A DNA stretch of 64,000 bases. Origin: Sneathiella marina. Its GTDB lineage: Bacteria > Pseudomonadota > Alphaproteobacteria > Sneathiellales > Sneathiellaceae. Positions 37,543 through 45,452 of the stretch are shown here, one piece after another (position 1 is the first letter of the stretch; each line of letters starts with the position of its first letter). The position numbers and the translations under genes were made by a program. The notes below the pieces were generated by a model, which made no database searches, had not been told where the DNA came from, and was given only the letters and a program-made list of their open reading frames with translations. The stretch covers positions 2,626,501-2,690,500 of the forward strand of contig NZ_CP098747.1 in NCBI RefSeq assembly GCF_023746535.1, in the 5' to 3' direction.

Positions 37543-38712
37543 CTAATTAATGCGAACTTCTTCCGGCAGGAAGAAAAGACTGTCCGTATCTTCTGCTGCC
37601 ATATGGCATTCGTAGCAGAACTTGACAGCACCGCTGCCCTGCCCATTCGTGGTTCCCACCGTCTGACCATTCGGCAGAATAAGCGTGTATTTCCAGTTGC
37701 CACTGGCCTCATTAAACCCAGCCGCCATTTTCTCCATCATGAACAAGGGGCCGACAACCGCCCGTCCATCGGTCTGGACAGCGAAACTATCTTTGGCCAG
37801 TACCGACCCCACCGGCATCTTCCCGCCTTCTTCGTAGAGGGCATAGGCTTCCTCGGCCACGGCATTACCATAGTTGCTGACGTGACGGCCACCATGCGTT
37901 CCAGAGGCGTATGGCGCGGTAGAGAAAATCTTCCAATCCATATAATAACCCGCATCTTTTACACCTGATTTCGCATATGAGTTTTTCATATCTGCTTTCA
38001 AGCAATCATATGCTGAGTTGGCTTCTGCTGGTTCCAATTCAACATCTGCAACGGCTGCGGCGCCGCAAGGGCCACAAGGATTACAGGGGTTGCAAGGATT
38101 ACAGGCATTTGCTGCGCATGGATTTTTTGCAGCACATGGGTTGCAGGGATTACAGGCTTTTTTCGCGGCACAAGGATTACAAGCACCACAAGCTTTCTTC
38201 GCCGCACATGGATTACAGGCGCCACATGCCTTCTTTGCCGCACATGGGTTACAGGCGCCACATGCCTTCTTTGCCGCGCATGGGTTGCAGGCGCCACATG
38301 CGCTTTTTGCACCGCACGGATTACAAGCGCCACAGGGTTTTTTAGCGGCGCAAGGATTACAGGCCGCCGCTTTTTGCACTGAAGGAACGATACAATTGGA
38401 ACTGCTCTTCTTCGCCGCACAAGGGTTGCAGGCATTTGCAGCACAAGGATTCTTGGCAGCACATGGGTTGCAGGCGCCACAAGCTTTTTTGGCAGCACAG
38501 GGGTTACAGGCACCACAGGCCTTTTTCGCCGCACAGGGATTGCAAGCATTCTTTGGTTTTTTTGCTGCGCAAGGATTACATGATGCGGCGGCTGGTTTTA
38601 AAGTCATCATTGATACTGGGACGGCAATCGTCGTCACAGCGAAAATTCCACCAACGCCCATAAGCGCCGGGATAATGGTCGTGGATAATAGTTTTCCATT
38701 AAGTGCCGACAT
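37543..38712 (-). CDS. CNPC-repeat protein fused to a cytochrome P460-type domain
   Basis: A 389-residue exported protein with three parts. Residues 12-38 are hydrophobic (signal or anchor). Residues 45-216 hold 40 cysteines in tandem units of the form [12 protein letters not shown], with variants [12 protein letters not shown] and [14 protein letters not shown], and a [13 protein letters not shown] end. Residues 235-389 are a P460-type heme domain: [32 protein letters not shown] (Lys307), [11 protein letters not shown] and the heme site CYECH (366-370). GGGAGAGAG precedes the ATG by five bases. No histidine lies in the repeat part. The heme site implies a periplasmic location. Metal binding or thiol redox by the repeats is inference. 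Confidence 0.82.
   Translation of the reverse strand: MSALNGKLLSTTIIPALMGVGGIFAVTTIAVPVSMMTLKPAAASCNPCAAKKPKNACNPCAAKKACGACNPCAAKKACGACNPCAAKNPCAANACNPCAAKKSSSNCIVPSVQKAAACNPCAAKKPCGACNPCGAKSACGACNPCAAKKACGACNPCAAKKACGACNPCAAKKACGACNPCAAKKACNPCNPCAAKNPCAANACNPCNPCNPCGPCGAAAVADVELEPAEANSAYDCLKADMKNSYAKSGVKDAGYYMDWKIFSTAPYASGTHGGRHVSNYGNAVAEEAYALYEEGGKMPVGSVLAKDSFAVQTDGRAVVGPLFMMEKMAAGFNEASGNWKYTLILPNGQTVGTTNGQGSGAVKFCYECHMAAEDTDSLFFLPEEVRIN
38065..38580 (-). repeat. In-frame 36-bp tandem repeats encoding CNPC units
   Basis: The DNA for residues 45-216 of the Cys-rich protein is a degenerate tandem array with a basic period of 36 bases (12 codons), interrupted near the middle by a non-repeat segment ([15 protein letters not shown]). 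Neighbouring copies differ mostly at third codon positions, so selection appears to hold the protein sequence rather than the DNA. Copy number may vary between strains. Confidence 0.85.
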
Positions 38713-38948
38713 GTAATCTCTCTCCCATAGTTAAGTATTTCCTACTTACTTTGCTTCATGGGAAAAGTTACGCCTAGATCACGCAACAATCCTTTCAACT
38801 CTCTTCACGATAGGGTGAAAGGAAGCTTAAATGGAACGCTCTATTTGTTGAAATATGTGAATATTAAATGATTGCACGGTAACAAATGACGATCTTTACA
38901 TTAATCCCGGAGACATATTCAATAACCGACAGATGAAACCTTACGATT

Positions 38949-39476
38949 TTACCGGGAAAGCTCGTCGATATAAACTTGCGCCAAGCCGGCATAATGCTCT
39001 GCTCCGCCCGTAAGGCTCTCTTTCTCCTGGTCAGATAGTGGTCGAATGAATTTAGCGGGTGCCCCACCCCATAATTCACCCGCTGCGATCCGCTTGTTTG
39101 GTGTCACCAATGCGCCGGCCGCTACCATTCCACCGGTTTCCACTACGGCCCCATCCATGACCGTTGCCCCCATTCCGACGAAACTTCCGGTTTCCAGGGT
39201 ACATCCATGGATCATACAATTATGGCCGACAAGGACATCGTCACCTATTATGGTCGGATGAGTACCGTTTGAGACATGTATGACTGTTCCATCCTGAATA
39301 TTGCTGCGCTCCCCAATACGAATATAGGAAACGTCACCACGTAAAACGCAATTGAACCAAACACTTGATCCCTTACCGATGACAACATCCCCAATGACAT
39401 TCGCCGACGGTGCGATAAACGCATCCTTCGCCACTGTGGGAAGAATGCCTTTAAAGGGAAAAAGCTGATTGGTCAT
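38949..39476 (-). CDS. Gamma-carbonic-anhydrase-like hexapeptide protein
   Basis: Left-handed beta-helix protein of the gamma carbonic anhydrase/PaaY/YrdA group, 175 residues. The three metal-binding histidines are visible in VIHVS near residue 86 and GHNCMIHGC near residue 110. The hexapeptide repeat pattern runs from FIAPSANVIGDVVIGKGSSV to GGMVAAGALV, and WGGAPAKFIRPL is the usual C-terminal landmark. Family members bind zinc or iron; only some show carbonic anhydrase activity. The ATG at 39476 follows AAAGGA. It lies 23 bases after argC on the same strand. Confidence 0.9.
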   Translation of the reverse strand: MTNQLFPFKGILPTVAKDAFIAPSANVIGDVVIGKGSSVWFNCVLRGDVSYIRIGERSNIQDGTVIHVSNGTHPTIIGDDVLVGHNCMIHGCTLETGSFVGMGATVMDGAVVETGGMVAAGALVTPNKRIAAGELWGGAPAKFIRPLSDQEKESLTGGAEHYAGLAQVYIDELSR

Positions 39477-39499
39477 AGGCAAAATATCCTTTTTTTGTT

Positions 39500-40561
39500 T
39501 TAGGGGAAAAGCGGCGCTTGTTCCAACGCGGTTGTTTCTTCAAGACCAAACATCACATTCATATTCTGAACAGCCTGGCCACTCGACCCTTTAACCAGAT
39601 TATCAATTGCCGCGATAATCGTCGCCCGTCCGGGAATGCGGTCTTCGAAAACATTAAGGACGCAATTATTCGAGCCCCGAACCATCTGGGTTTGCGGTAC
39701 TGCACCTTTAGGTAACAATCTTACAAATGGTTCGTCACCATAAACACTGGCATATTCCGCCCGCAAATCGTCGACGCTTTTTCCCGAAGATAGCCGGACA
39801 TGGCCGGTAATCAGCTCTCCCCGGCTCATGGGCACCAGGTGCGGGACAAAATTTACACGAATGTCAGCCGCCGGCACCCGTAACGATTTGGCAATCTCTT
39901 GTTCTATTTCCGGCGCATGTCGATGGGAGGCGATACTGTAGGGACTCAGGCCTTCGCCCGCTTCACTAAAAAGCGTTATTTGCTTCAAGCCTCTACCAGC
40001 GCCGGTCGTCCCGGATTTTGCGTCGATTACGAGGTCGTTGGAGTCTATGAGGCCAGCAGACGTCAACGGCATCAACGCCAAAAGAACAGCCGTCGGATAA
40101 CAGCCAGGGCACGCGACAAGTCTGGCATTTCCGATTTCATCACGATTGATTTCCGTAAGTCCATAGACGGCTTCCGATTGGAGATCCGGAGCAAAATGCT
40201 CATGCCCATACCATTCTTCGTAAGTTGCCGGATCCTCGATACGAAAATCAGCCGACAAATCTATAACTTTAAGCGTCTTCGGCAAGCTTGCGATAATTTC
40301 CTGTGTCGTGCCGTGAGGCAGGCCGCAAAACACTACATCCACGTCATCCCATGGCGCAGTATCGACAGAAATCATGTCCGGCAATCCATATCCACCCAAA
40401 TGCGGGTACACATCATGGACAGGTTGGCCAGCTTTCCGATCCGCGGTTAAAAAGCAAATTTCCGTATTAGGGTGCCGTAGCAATAACCGCATGGCTTCCG
40501 CGCCCGTATAACCGCTGGCACCTAGGATACCAGCTCTAATTTTTTGAGTAGACTTCATCAT
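39500..40561 (-). CDS. argC: N-acetyl-gamma-glutamyl-phosphate reductase
   Basis: Third enzyme of arginine synthesis: it reduces N-acetylglutamyl phosphate to the semialdehyde. About 353 residues, of the long (type 1) class. It has the NADP motif GILGASGYTGAEAMRLL near residue 11, LSADFRI near residue 95, the active-site cysteine in VACPGCYPTAVLLA near residue 147, and the histidine in SHRHAPEIEQE. ATG codons at 40561 and 40558 are both possible. In many alphaproteobacteria argC follows rpsI; here 7.4 kb of other genes separate them. Confidence 0.96.
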   Translation of the reverse strand: MMKSTQKIRAGILGASGYTGAEAMRLLLRHPNTEICFLTADRKAGQPVHDVYPHLGGYGLPDMISVDTAPWDDVDVVFCGLPHGTTQEIIASLPKTLKVIDLSADFRIEDPATYEEWYGHEHFAPDLQSEAVYGLTEINRDEIGNARLVACPGCYPTAVLLALMPLTSAGLIDSNDLVIDAKSGTTGAGRGLKQITLFSEAGEGLSPYSIASHRHAPEIEQEIAKSLRVPAADIRVNFVPHLVPMSRGELITGHVRLSSGKSVDDLRAEYASVYGDEPFVRLLPKGAVPQTQMVRGSNNCVLNVFEDRIPGRATIIAAIDNLVKGSSGQAVQNMNVMFGLEETTALEQAPLFP

Positions 40562-40604
40562 ACTTATCAGACTCTCTTGCACGAGGTCCGATCCTTCTTC
40601 GCAA

Positions 40605-40937
40605 TTAGGTAACCAAATATTGCTGGTGCTGGCCTTTCAGCGCTTTATCTGCAAACCAGATCAATATGTTTAAATCAAATCCTTCACGGCTTTCATCATC
40701 CAGTCGGAGACGGCCTTTTTTCAGGCCCGCGAGAATATCCTTGTTTGCCTTTCGAAGAAGTGCATTACGTACTGAGCCTCGAACATCTAGTTGATCTTTC
40801 ATTTCTACGATCAACTCGTCCCCTTTGAGCGTATGGACATAATCCTTGATCTGAATTGAAAACGCCTCCTCGGCATCCAGGGAAATACCCAGATCTTCAA
40901 TTTTCAAGTCATCCCCATTTTTAATTGGGTAGTCCAT
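40605..40937 (-). CDS. Hypothetical protein, 110 aa
   Basis: A 110-residue soluble acidic protein of no recognised family. Segments such as LDAEEAFSIQIKDYVHTLKG and MKDQLDVRGSVRNALLRKAN look like a compact alpha/beta domain, and LNILIWFADKALKG is hydrophobic near the end. It lies upstream of argC on the same strand with 43 bases between them and could be co-transcribed. The ribosome-binding region is weak. It is first in the set of genes that separate argC from rpsI. Confidence 0.65.
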   Translation of the reverse strand: MDYPIKNGDDLKIEDLGISLDAEEAFSIQIKDYVHTLKGDELIVEMKDQLDVRGSVRNALLRKANKDILAGLKKGRLRLDDESREGFDLNILIWFADKALKGQHQQYLVT

Positions 40938-41041
40938 AGCCGTATATTCCTTGCATGCTAAAATCGATTTTCAACATGTTTTTACATCAAATAGTGAAGT
41001 TGGCAATGCCTGGTCCCGCAGCGAAACAGCTCAGGCAATAA

Positions 41042-41065
41042 AAAAGGCGGCTCTCGCCGCCTTTT
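41042..41065 (-). terminator. Intrinsic terminator after cold-shock gene
   Basis: On the minus strand the stem AAAAGGCGGC/GCCGCCTTTT with a four-base loop (GAGA) is followed by TTTTATT. It lies 20 bases past the cold-shock gene stop. The run of A/T on both sides could let it work in both directions. Confidence 0.85.
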
Positions 41066-41084
41066 CATTAATTCCGAACATATT

Positions 41085-41294
41085 TTAGTCCAGCAGCACG
41101 AGCTCTTCAGCAGATGACTTGCCGTTTCGACCTTCAACCAGTTCAAATTGAACTTTAGCGTTTTCTTGAAGGGTCTTTAATCCGGCCCTTTCAACAGCTG
41201 AAATATGCACAAAAGCGTCTGACCCGCCACTTTCTGGCTCGATAAATCCAAATCCCTTAGTCGGGTTAAACCACTTTACTGTACCAATTGCCAT
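41085..41294 (-). CDS. Cold-shock protein (CspA family)
   Basis: A 69-residue single-strand nucleic-acid-binding OB-fold protein. RNP1 is KGFGFIEP near residue 14 and RNP2 is DAFVHISAV near residue 27; the protein opens with the usual [14 protein letters not shown]. The ATG at 41294 follows GGAG by seven bases; an upstream reading frame of 42 codons lies in the long untranslated leader typical of cold-shock mRNAs. Several Csp paralogues usually exist, so I give no letter. It ends in a strong terminator, so it is probably monocistronic. Confidence 0.95.
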   Translation of the reverse strand: MAIGTVKWFNPTKGFGFIEPESGGSDAFVHISAVERAGLKTLQENAKVQFELVEGRNGKSSAEELVLLD

Positions 41295-41578
41295 TTTTTG
41301 TCTCCTGGACACTAATTCTATAGATCCGCACAAAGTCGCTGACAAAGTGCCCAATTGCAGCGAACAATGAACGTAAGAGCATTGTGTTACATTTGTATGT
41401 AAGAATATACAATACCCCAACGTCTCGGGTAATAGATATGTTTCCAGATTGCAAGTAAGATTTTTGTCAATTGAATTTATTGTGATCTACATCACCAGAA
41501 AAACAACAGTATACCTTTATTCAGCATGGCACTAATCCGGATTGATGGTAAGTTACAAACCAATTACGGAGATGCCTT

Positions 41579-42226
41579 ATGTTACCCGATTCCGCGCTTA
41601 TCGTTTCCTTTATATTCAGCGCCCTGCTTCTTACCTTAGCACCCGGCCCCGATATCGTTTATGTTGCCATGAGAGGCCTATCACAGGGCTGGCGGGCTGG
41701 ATTGGTCGCAGCTTTTGGCCTCATCACAGGGATATTTGTCCATATAACGCTTGCGGGTCTTGGGCTTTCAGTCATTCTGGCGTCGTCTCCCATCCTCTTC
41801 ACTGTCATAAAATACGCCGGCGCCCTCTATATAATTTATATCGGATGGCAAATTGCCCGCTCGGGCCCTCTCAACCTTGATGAAGATGCACATAGCTTGT
41901 CCCTCGGGCAGATATATCGCCAGACGATTCTGATGAATATCCTTAATCCAAAGGTCGCCTTGTTCTTTCTGGCGTTTTTGCCACAGTTTGTTGATACGAG
42001 TTCAGGGCATACGACAGCTCAATTTGTATTTTTTGGCTTCTTATTTCAGGCTTGTGCCTTTCTGGTAATGGGCGGAATGGGCATATTTGCCGGAGCTATA
42101 GCGTCGGCTTTGAGACAAAACAAGGCTGTGAGTTTATACATTAACCGTGTCAGTGGTTCTATCGTTATGCTGCTGGGAATATTCATCCCTGTAAAAGATA
42201 TTTGGGATTATGTTTTCGAAAACTAG
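41579..42226 (+). CDS. LysE/RhtB family amino-acid exporter
   Basis: Inner-membrane exporter of the LysE/RhtB superfamily, 215 residues with six predicted helices. The family mark APGPDIVYVAMRGLSQGWRAG lies near residue 20 and LNPKVALFFLAFLPQF near residue 125. The family exports amino acids such as homoserine, threonine or lysine; the substrate here cannot be told. GGAG stands seven bases before the ATG. It is first in a plus-strand run with two GFA genes and a CAT-like gene, with tight or overlapping spacing. Confidence 0.92.
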   Translation: MLPDSALIVSFIFSALLLTLAPGPDIVYVAMRGLSQGWRAGLVAAFGLITGIFVHITLAGLGLSVILASSPILFTVIKYAGALYIIYIGWQIARSGPLNLDEDAHSLSLGQIYRQTILMNILNPKVALFFLAFLPQFVDTSSGHTTAQFVFFGFLFQACAFLVMGGMGIFAGAIASALRQNKAVSLYINRVSGSIVMLLGIFIPVKDIWDYVFEN

Positions 42227-42237
42227 GAGGCCTTGTC

Positions 42238-42660
42238 GTGACCGAAAAGACAACGAAACTCAAAGGCGGATGTCTGTGTGGTGCCGTCACATTCGAAGTA
42301 GAACCACCTTTACGTGACATCATTTCCTGCCACTGCACCCAATGCCAGAAATCCAGCGGGCATTATTTTGCAGCCACCGCCGCCTCCAATGACGCGCTAC
42401 ATCTCATACAAGATCGCGGCCTTAAATGGTTTAAATCATCTGACTGGGCGGAACGCGGGTTTTGTTCAGAATGCGGTGCCAACATGTTCTGGCGTATGCC
42501 AAATCGAAACATGACTAGCATTCTCGCCGGCAGTCTGGATGGGAATATCGACTTGAAAACAGTTCGGCATATTTTTGTTGCAGACAAGAAGGACTATTAC
42601 AATATCGCCGACGGACTGCCACAATTCGAGAGTTATCCCGAAGAAATGAAAAATCAATAG
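42238..42660 (+). CDS. GFA family zinc-binding protein
   Basis: Second GFA-family protein of the window, 140 residues. Zinc-ligand clusters are GGCLCGAVTFEV, SCHCTQCQKSSGHYF and GFCSECGANMFWR. I set the start at the GTG at 42238 because AGGAGG (overlapping the lysE-type stop) stands seven bases before it; a longer frame would overlap the exporter gene. The activity is unknown. It is followed 10 bases later by another GFA gene, so the pair is probably co-translated. Confidence 0.88.
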   Translation: MTEKTTKLKGGCLCGAVTFEVEPPLRDIISCHCTQCQKSSGHYFAATAASNDALHLIQDRGLKWFKSSDWAERGFCSECGANMFWRMPNRNMTSILAGSLDGNIDLKTVRHIFVADKKDYYNIADGLPQFESYPEEMKNQ

Positions 42661-42670
42661 AGGCTACAAT

Positions 42671-43168
42671 ATGCTGTTAAAAGGCTCCTGCCACTGCAAA
42701 GCCATTACCTTTTCCGTGGAATCTGATCAGCCTTGCCCGTTCAATCTTTGCTTTTGCAGTATCTGCCGAAAGACACAGGGCGGTGGTGGATATGCCATAA
42801 ACCTGGGTGGTAACGCCAACAGTTTAAAGGTTGAGGGCACCGAACATATTTCCATCTATCAGGCGTCAATTGATATGGCGGAAGGCGGAAAACAAATCAG
42901 CAACGCAAAACGCCATTTCTGCGCAAAGTGCGGAAGTGGACTTTGGCTCTATGATAGCCGCTGGCCCGATCTCATTCATCCGTTCGCGTCTGCGATAGAC
43001 ACAGAATTGCCTATGGCGCCTAATCGAACCTATATGATGACGGGGTCGAAAAGCAGCTGGATTCCCATTGATAGTGGTATGTATGACAATGTGTTTGAAT
43101 CATATCCGGATGAATCCCTTGCTGATTGGCATCTCAGACATGGCATTGGTAAAGGCTCTTCGAAATGA
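42671..43168 (+). CDS. GFA family zinc-binding protein
   Basis: Third GFA-family protein, 165 residues. Its ligands are GSCHCKAITFSV, CFCSICRKTQGGGG and HFCAKCGSGLWL. It is longer than its neighbour, with an extra C-terminal segment (SWIPIDSGMYDNVFESYPDE). The two tandem GFA proteins are clearly diverged and are probably not a recent duplication. The stop overlaps the start of the CAT-like gene (ATGA), indicating coupling. Substrate unknown. Confidence 0.87.
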   Translation: MLLKGSCHCKAITFSVESDQPCPFNLCFCSICRKTQGGGGYAINLGGNANSLKVEGTEHISIYQASIDMAEGGKQISNAKRHFCAKCGSGLWLYDSRWPDLIHPFASAIDTELPMAPNRTYMMTGSKSSWIPIDSGMYDNVFESYPDESLADWHLRHGIGKGSSK

Positions 43169-43788
43169 AGAAAATTCGTCTTGAAACCTGGAAACGCCAG
43201 CGGCAATTTGAGCTATTTAAAGGGTTTGACTTCCCCCATATGAGCATAACAGCATCCGTGGAGATCACTGAGTTCATGCGTCACGCGCGATCTCGGAATT
43301 TTTCGGTGTTTAATGCTATCCTTTTCTCGATCATGAAAACAGCTAATAGCATTGATGAGTTTCGCACCCGTTTTAGTAATGGGGAAATATACGTACATGA
43401 TACAGTTCACCCCTCTTTCACTGTGCCAATCGCTGATGACCAATTCGCTTTTTGTAAAGTTGCCTTTAGTGAGGATAGGAAGACCTTTGATGAGGCATGT
43501 CGGCTGGCTAAATCTGAGGCCGAACAACAGACAGAATTGAAAGAAAATACATCTACAGAGGATCATTGGATTTATCTTAGCTGCACTCCGTGGTTGGATT
43601 TTACTGCGGGACATCATCCAGTTGCAAACGCAGCGGATTGCATTCCGCGCATTGCATGGGGGAAAATTACGAATACTGATGATTGTTGGACGATGCCCGT
43701 AAATTTGCAGGTGCACCATTCATTAGTCGACGGACTTCATATTGCGAAATTTTACGAAATACTGAAAGAAAACCTAAAAGATATCTAG
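43165..43788 (+). CDS. Chloramphenicol acetyltransferase-like protein
   Basis: A 207-residue member of the CAT (type A) acyltransferase family. The catalytic histidine is in the motif VHHSLVDGLHIAKF near residue 188, which fits HHxxxDG. The opening LETWKRQRQFELFKGFDFPH resembles the CAT N-terminus, and SCTPWLDFTAGHHP is also family-like. Many environmental members do not confer chloramphenicol resistance, so resistance should not be assumed. It is last in the exporter-GFA-GFA run and converges with the PAS gene, with a four-base overlap of the ends. Confidence 0.85.
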   Translation: MKKIRLETWKRQRQFELFKGFDFPHMSITASVEITEFMRHARSRNFSVFNAILFSIMKTANSIDEFRTRFSNGEIYVHDTVHPSFTVPIADDQFAFCKVAFSEDRKTFDEACRLAKSEAEQQTELKENTSTEDHWIYLSCTPWLDFTAGHHPVANAADCIPRIAWGKITNTDDCWTMPVNLQVHHSLVDGLHIAKFYEILKENLKDI

Positions 43789-44336
43789 CTACCTGCGGTC
43801 GCCTTGAAATCTATATCAATAAACGTACTCCGCTCGACGCCGAGATATTCAATTTGATCCGTCCGCGCATCGCGAGCGCCATTTTCTTCATATACTATGG
43901 TATAAAAAACCAAACGATTGCAATTACCACACTCATCAAGCAGCGGAAAACCGACCGCAACCGTCTTGACAATTTGCCCGCTTTTCGCTGTCCCGTTCAG
44001 ATTTGTGATAATCCCGCAAGGCCGCCTGGTCAGTTCCATCATAATTTGACCAGCCTCCGCCCGGGTTTCCTCCGGATAAAAATCCAGCAGATTGCGCCCT
44101 GTAAGTTCCGTTCCTATTTGCTCGACAAGATAAGTTCCTGCAAGGCGCGAGATAATTTCGGTTTCCGAAATTGTTTCATATATTTGAATGCCCGGCAAAA
44201 GCGAAACTATTTTCGTTGGGTCAAAATTACTCCGCCGCGGCACCAGCTGATCTCGACCAATTCCACGCCAGTATAATGCAAATTGTTTGGATTCTTCAGT
44301 AATCCAGTCGATCTCATCAAAAGCTTTCATAGACAT
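43785..44336 (-). CDS. PAS_5 domain protein
   Basis: A 183-residue protein of the PAS_5 (PF07310, formerly DUF1457) family, common in alphaproteobacteria. Landmarks are YWRGIGRDQLVPRRSNFDPT near residues 22-41, SRLAGTYLVEQIGTELTGRN near residue 63 and a basic-to-aromatic C-terminal half. It has no output domain, so it may be a small sensory or adaptor protein. The start ATG falls inside the first copy of a 22-base tandem duplication, so upstream control sequence is repeated. It converges with the CAT-like gene. Confidence 0.85.
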   Translation of the reverse strand: MSMKAFDEIDWITEESKQFALYWRGIGRDQLVPRRSNFDPTKIVSLLPGIQIYETISETEIISRLAGTYLVEQIGTELTGRNLLDFYPEETRAEAGQIMMELTRRPCGIITNLNGTAKSGQIVKTVAVGFPLLDECGNCNRLVFYTIVYEENGARDARTDQIEYLGVERSTFIDIDFKATAGS

Positions 44337-44367
44337 AAATATACGCTTTCATAGACATAAATATACG
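44324..44367. repeat. Perfect 22-bp tandem duplication over a start codon
   Basis: The 22 bases at 44324-44345 recur exactly at 44346-44367. On the minus strand each copy holds CGTATATTTATGTCTATGAA, so the start region of the PAS_5 gene is duplicated with its ATG codons. The unit is not a multiple of three, so the upstream copy is out of frame and would yield only a short peptide. Confidence 0.95.
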
Positions 44368-44537
44368 CCCTATCCCACCTAGTACAAAAACCCGTTTTTT
44401 TCTGACTAGCAAACCCTGAATATTTTTGTTTTTAATTCACCTGCTTTATATACATACTTTCTTATTATGCAACCCTAGTTTGACTAACACAGATTTTTAC
44501 ACTTAGTCGGCGATCTTTACCCAGAACTTCATTATGA

Positions 44538-45314
44538 CTACTTATTGTAACTTACTGCCAAACCAGCCCGAGCATCATTTTGAATTCCGTACTGTGGAAT
44601 TGGATACCGCAGTCCATTGGAAGAAAGCTTTGCCAGCCCTTCCACCACTTTTGGAAGATATGCCGGTGGAATCGCCATCAGTAACTCATCTTCCAATACA
44701 CCTCCGTAGCGTCGCTCTGCGAAGCAAGGAAGTGACAGGCTCGGCTCACCCGTCGATAACGCTCGTCCCCAGGAATCAGCACAGGAAGATTCACCAACAA
44801 CGCTAAAATCCAGTTTTTTATAACCCGCCCACTGTAAACCGTTAATAAACAAGATCATTTGTGCAGGTGTCATATAAATCAAGCAAATATCCGGCGGATT
44901 CAATCGACCCGATGACAACGGAGATACCGCCATAGCCGTGTATGTTCCCGCGGGAACAACTTGCATTGCCGACTGGTGATCGGTGGCATCTTCCGTGGTT
45001 TCATACCAAACACCGGCATAGTTCTCGCCTTTTTTCCAGGCGTCGTCTTGCGGGCGCAACCCAAGTACTGCACCACATTGCGCACCAACAAAATCATCAG
45101 CCGTGGCGCCAACGGTCCAGCCCAATCGACATGCCTGTGCGACAATTTGATCCGCTGTATGAATAAACTGCGGACGGCGAATACGGTCAATCGCTTCCAT
45201 TTCCTCAACAGTTTCAAATAATTTCATACCGATTGGCGTAGCCCGTAGCCGAAGATATTTGTTCAGCCCGCCCAGAAGATCATCCCAGTTATAAAAATCT
45301 TCCATTTTTTTCAT
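44538..45314 (-). CDS. DUF169 family protein
   Basis: A 258-residue protein of the DUF169 (PF02596) family. Typical stretches are LRLRATPIGMKLFE near residue 22, ACRLGWTVGATADDFVGAQC near residue 60 and a Cys-bearing GESSCADSWGRAL near residue 175, followed by LSLPCFAERRYGG. The family is widespread in anaerobes and proteobacteria and its function is not established; conserved cysteines suggest a metal or redox site. The ATG at 45314 follows GGGAG by seven bases. It is divergent from the MFS transporter gene. Confidence 0.87.
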   Translation of the reverse strand: MKKMEDFYNWDDLLGGLNKYLRLRATPIGMKLFETVEEMEAIDRIRRPQFIHTADQIVAQACRLGWTVGATADDFVGAQCGAVLGLRPQDDAWKKGENYAGVWYETTEDATDHQSAMQVVPAGTYTAMAVSPLSSGRLNPPDICLIYMTPAQMILFINGLQWAGYKKLDFSVVGESSCADSWGRALSTGEPSLSLPCFAERRYGGVLEDELLMAIPPAYLPKVVEGLAKLSSNGLRYPIPQYGIQNDARAGLAVSYNK

Positions 45315-45452
45315 TTTTATCTCCCTTTTTTTGTAACAGATTGGCATGGTCGCAAATGAATGTCACCTGGTTAGACAGCATGTATATCGTTTTACACAGC
45401 CAACCTATCCGCTTAACGTAAATATTGAAATACGCGAGGGAGTTCCAATTAG

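Noticed and set aside
38065-38580. 36-bp periodicity suggesting a CRISPR array
   Set aside because: The repeats are contiguous without spacers, in frame and part of a protein gene; no cas genes are present.
36821-38712. Assignment of the heme domains to the Tll0287-like/DUF3365 family
   Set aside because: The WKxF, THGxRxVxNY, GSxLAKDSF and NWKYTxxLPxG pattern fits cytochrome P460 better; a profile search would settle it.
38018-38716. A repetitive plus-strand frame rich in [12 protein letters not shown] units
   Set aside because: It is the antisense image of the CNPC repeats; the minus-strand frame has a ribosome-binding site, an export signal and a recognised heme domain.
38791-38822. Inverted repeat CCTTTCA/TGAAAGG upstream of the Cys-repeat gene
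   Set aside because: Seven-base arms 18 bases apart are weak; it could be an operator but chance is not excluded.
43165-43788. Chloramphenicol resistance gene
   Set aside because: The HHxxxDG motif supports the enzyme family only; environmental CAT-like proteins often act on other acceptors, so resistance is not claimed.
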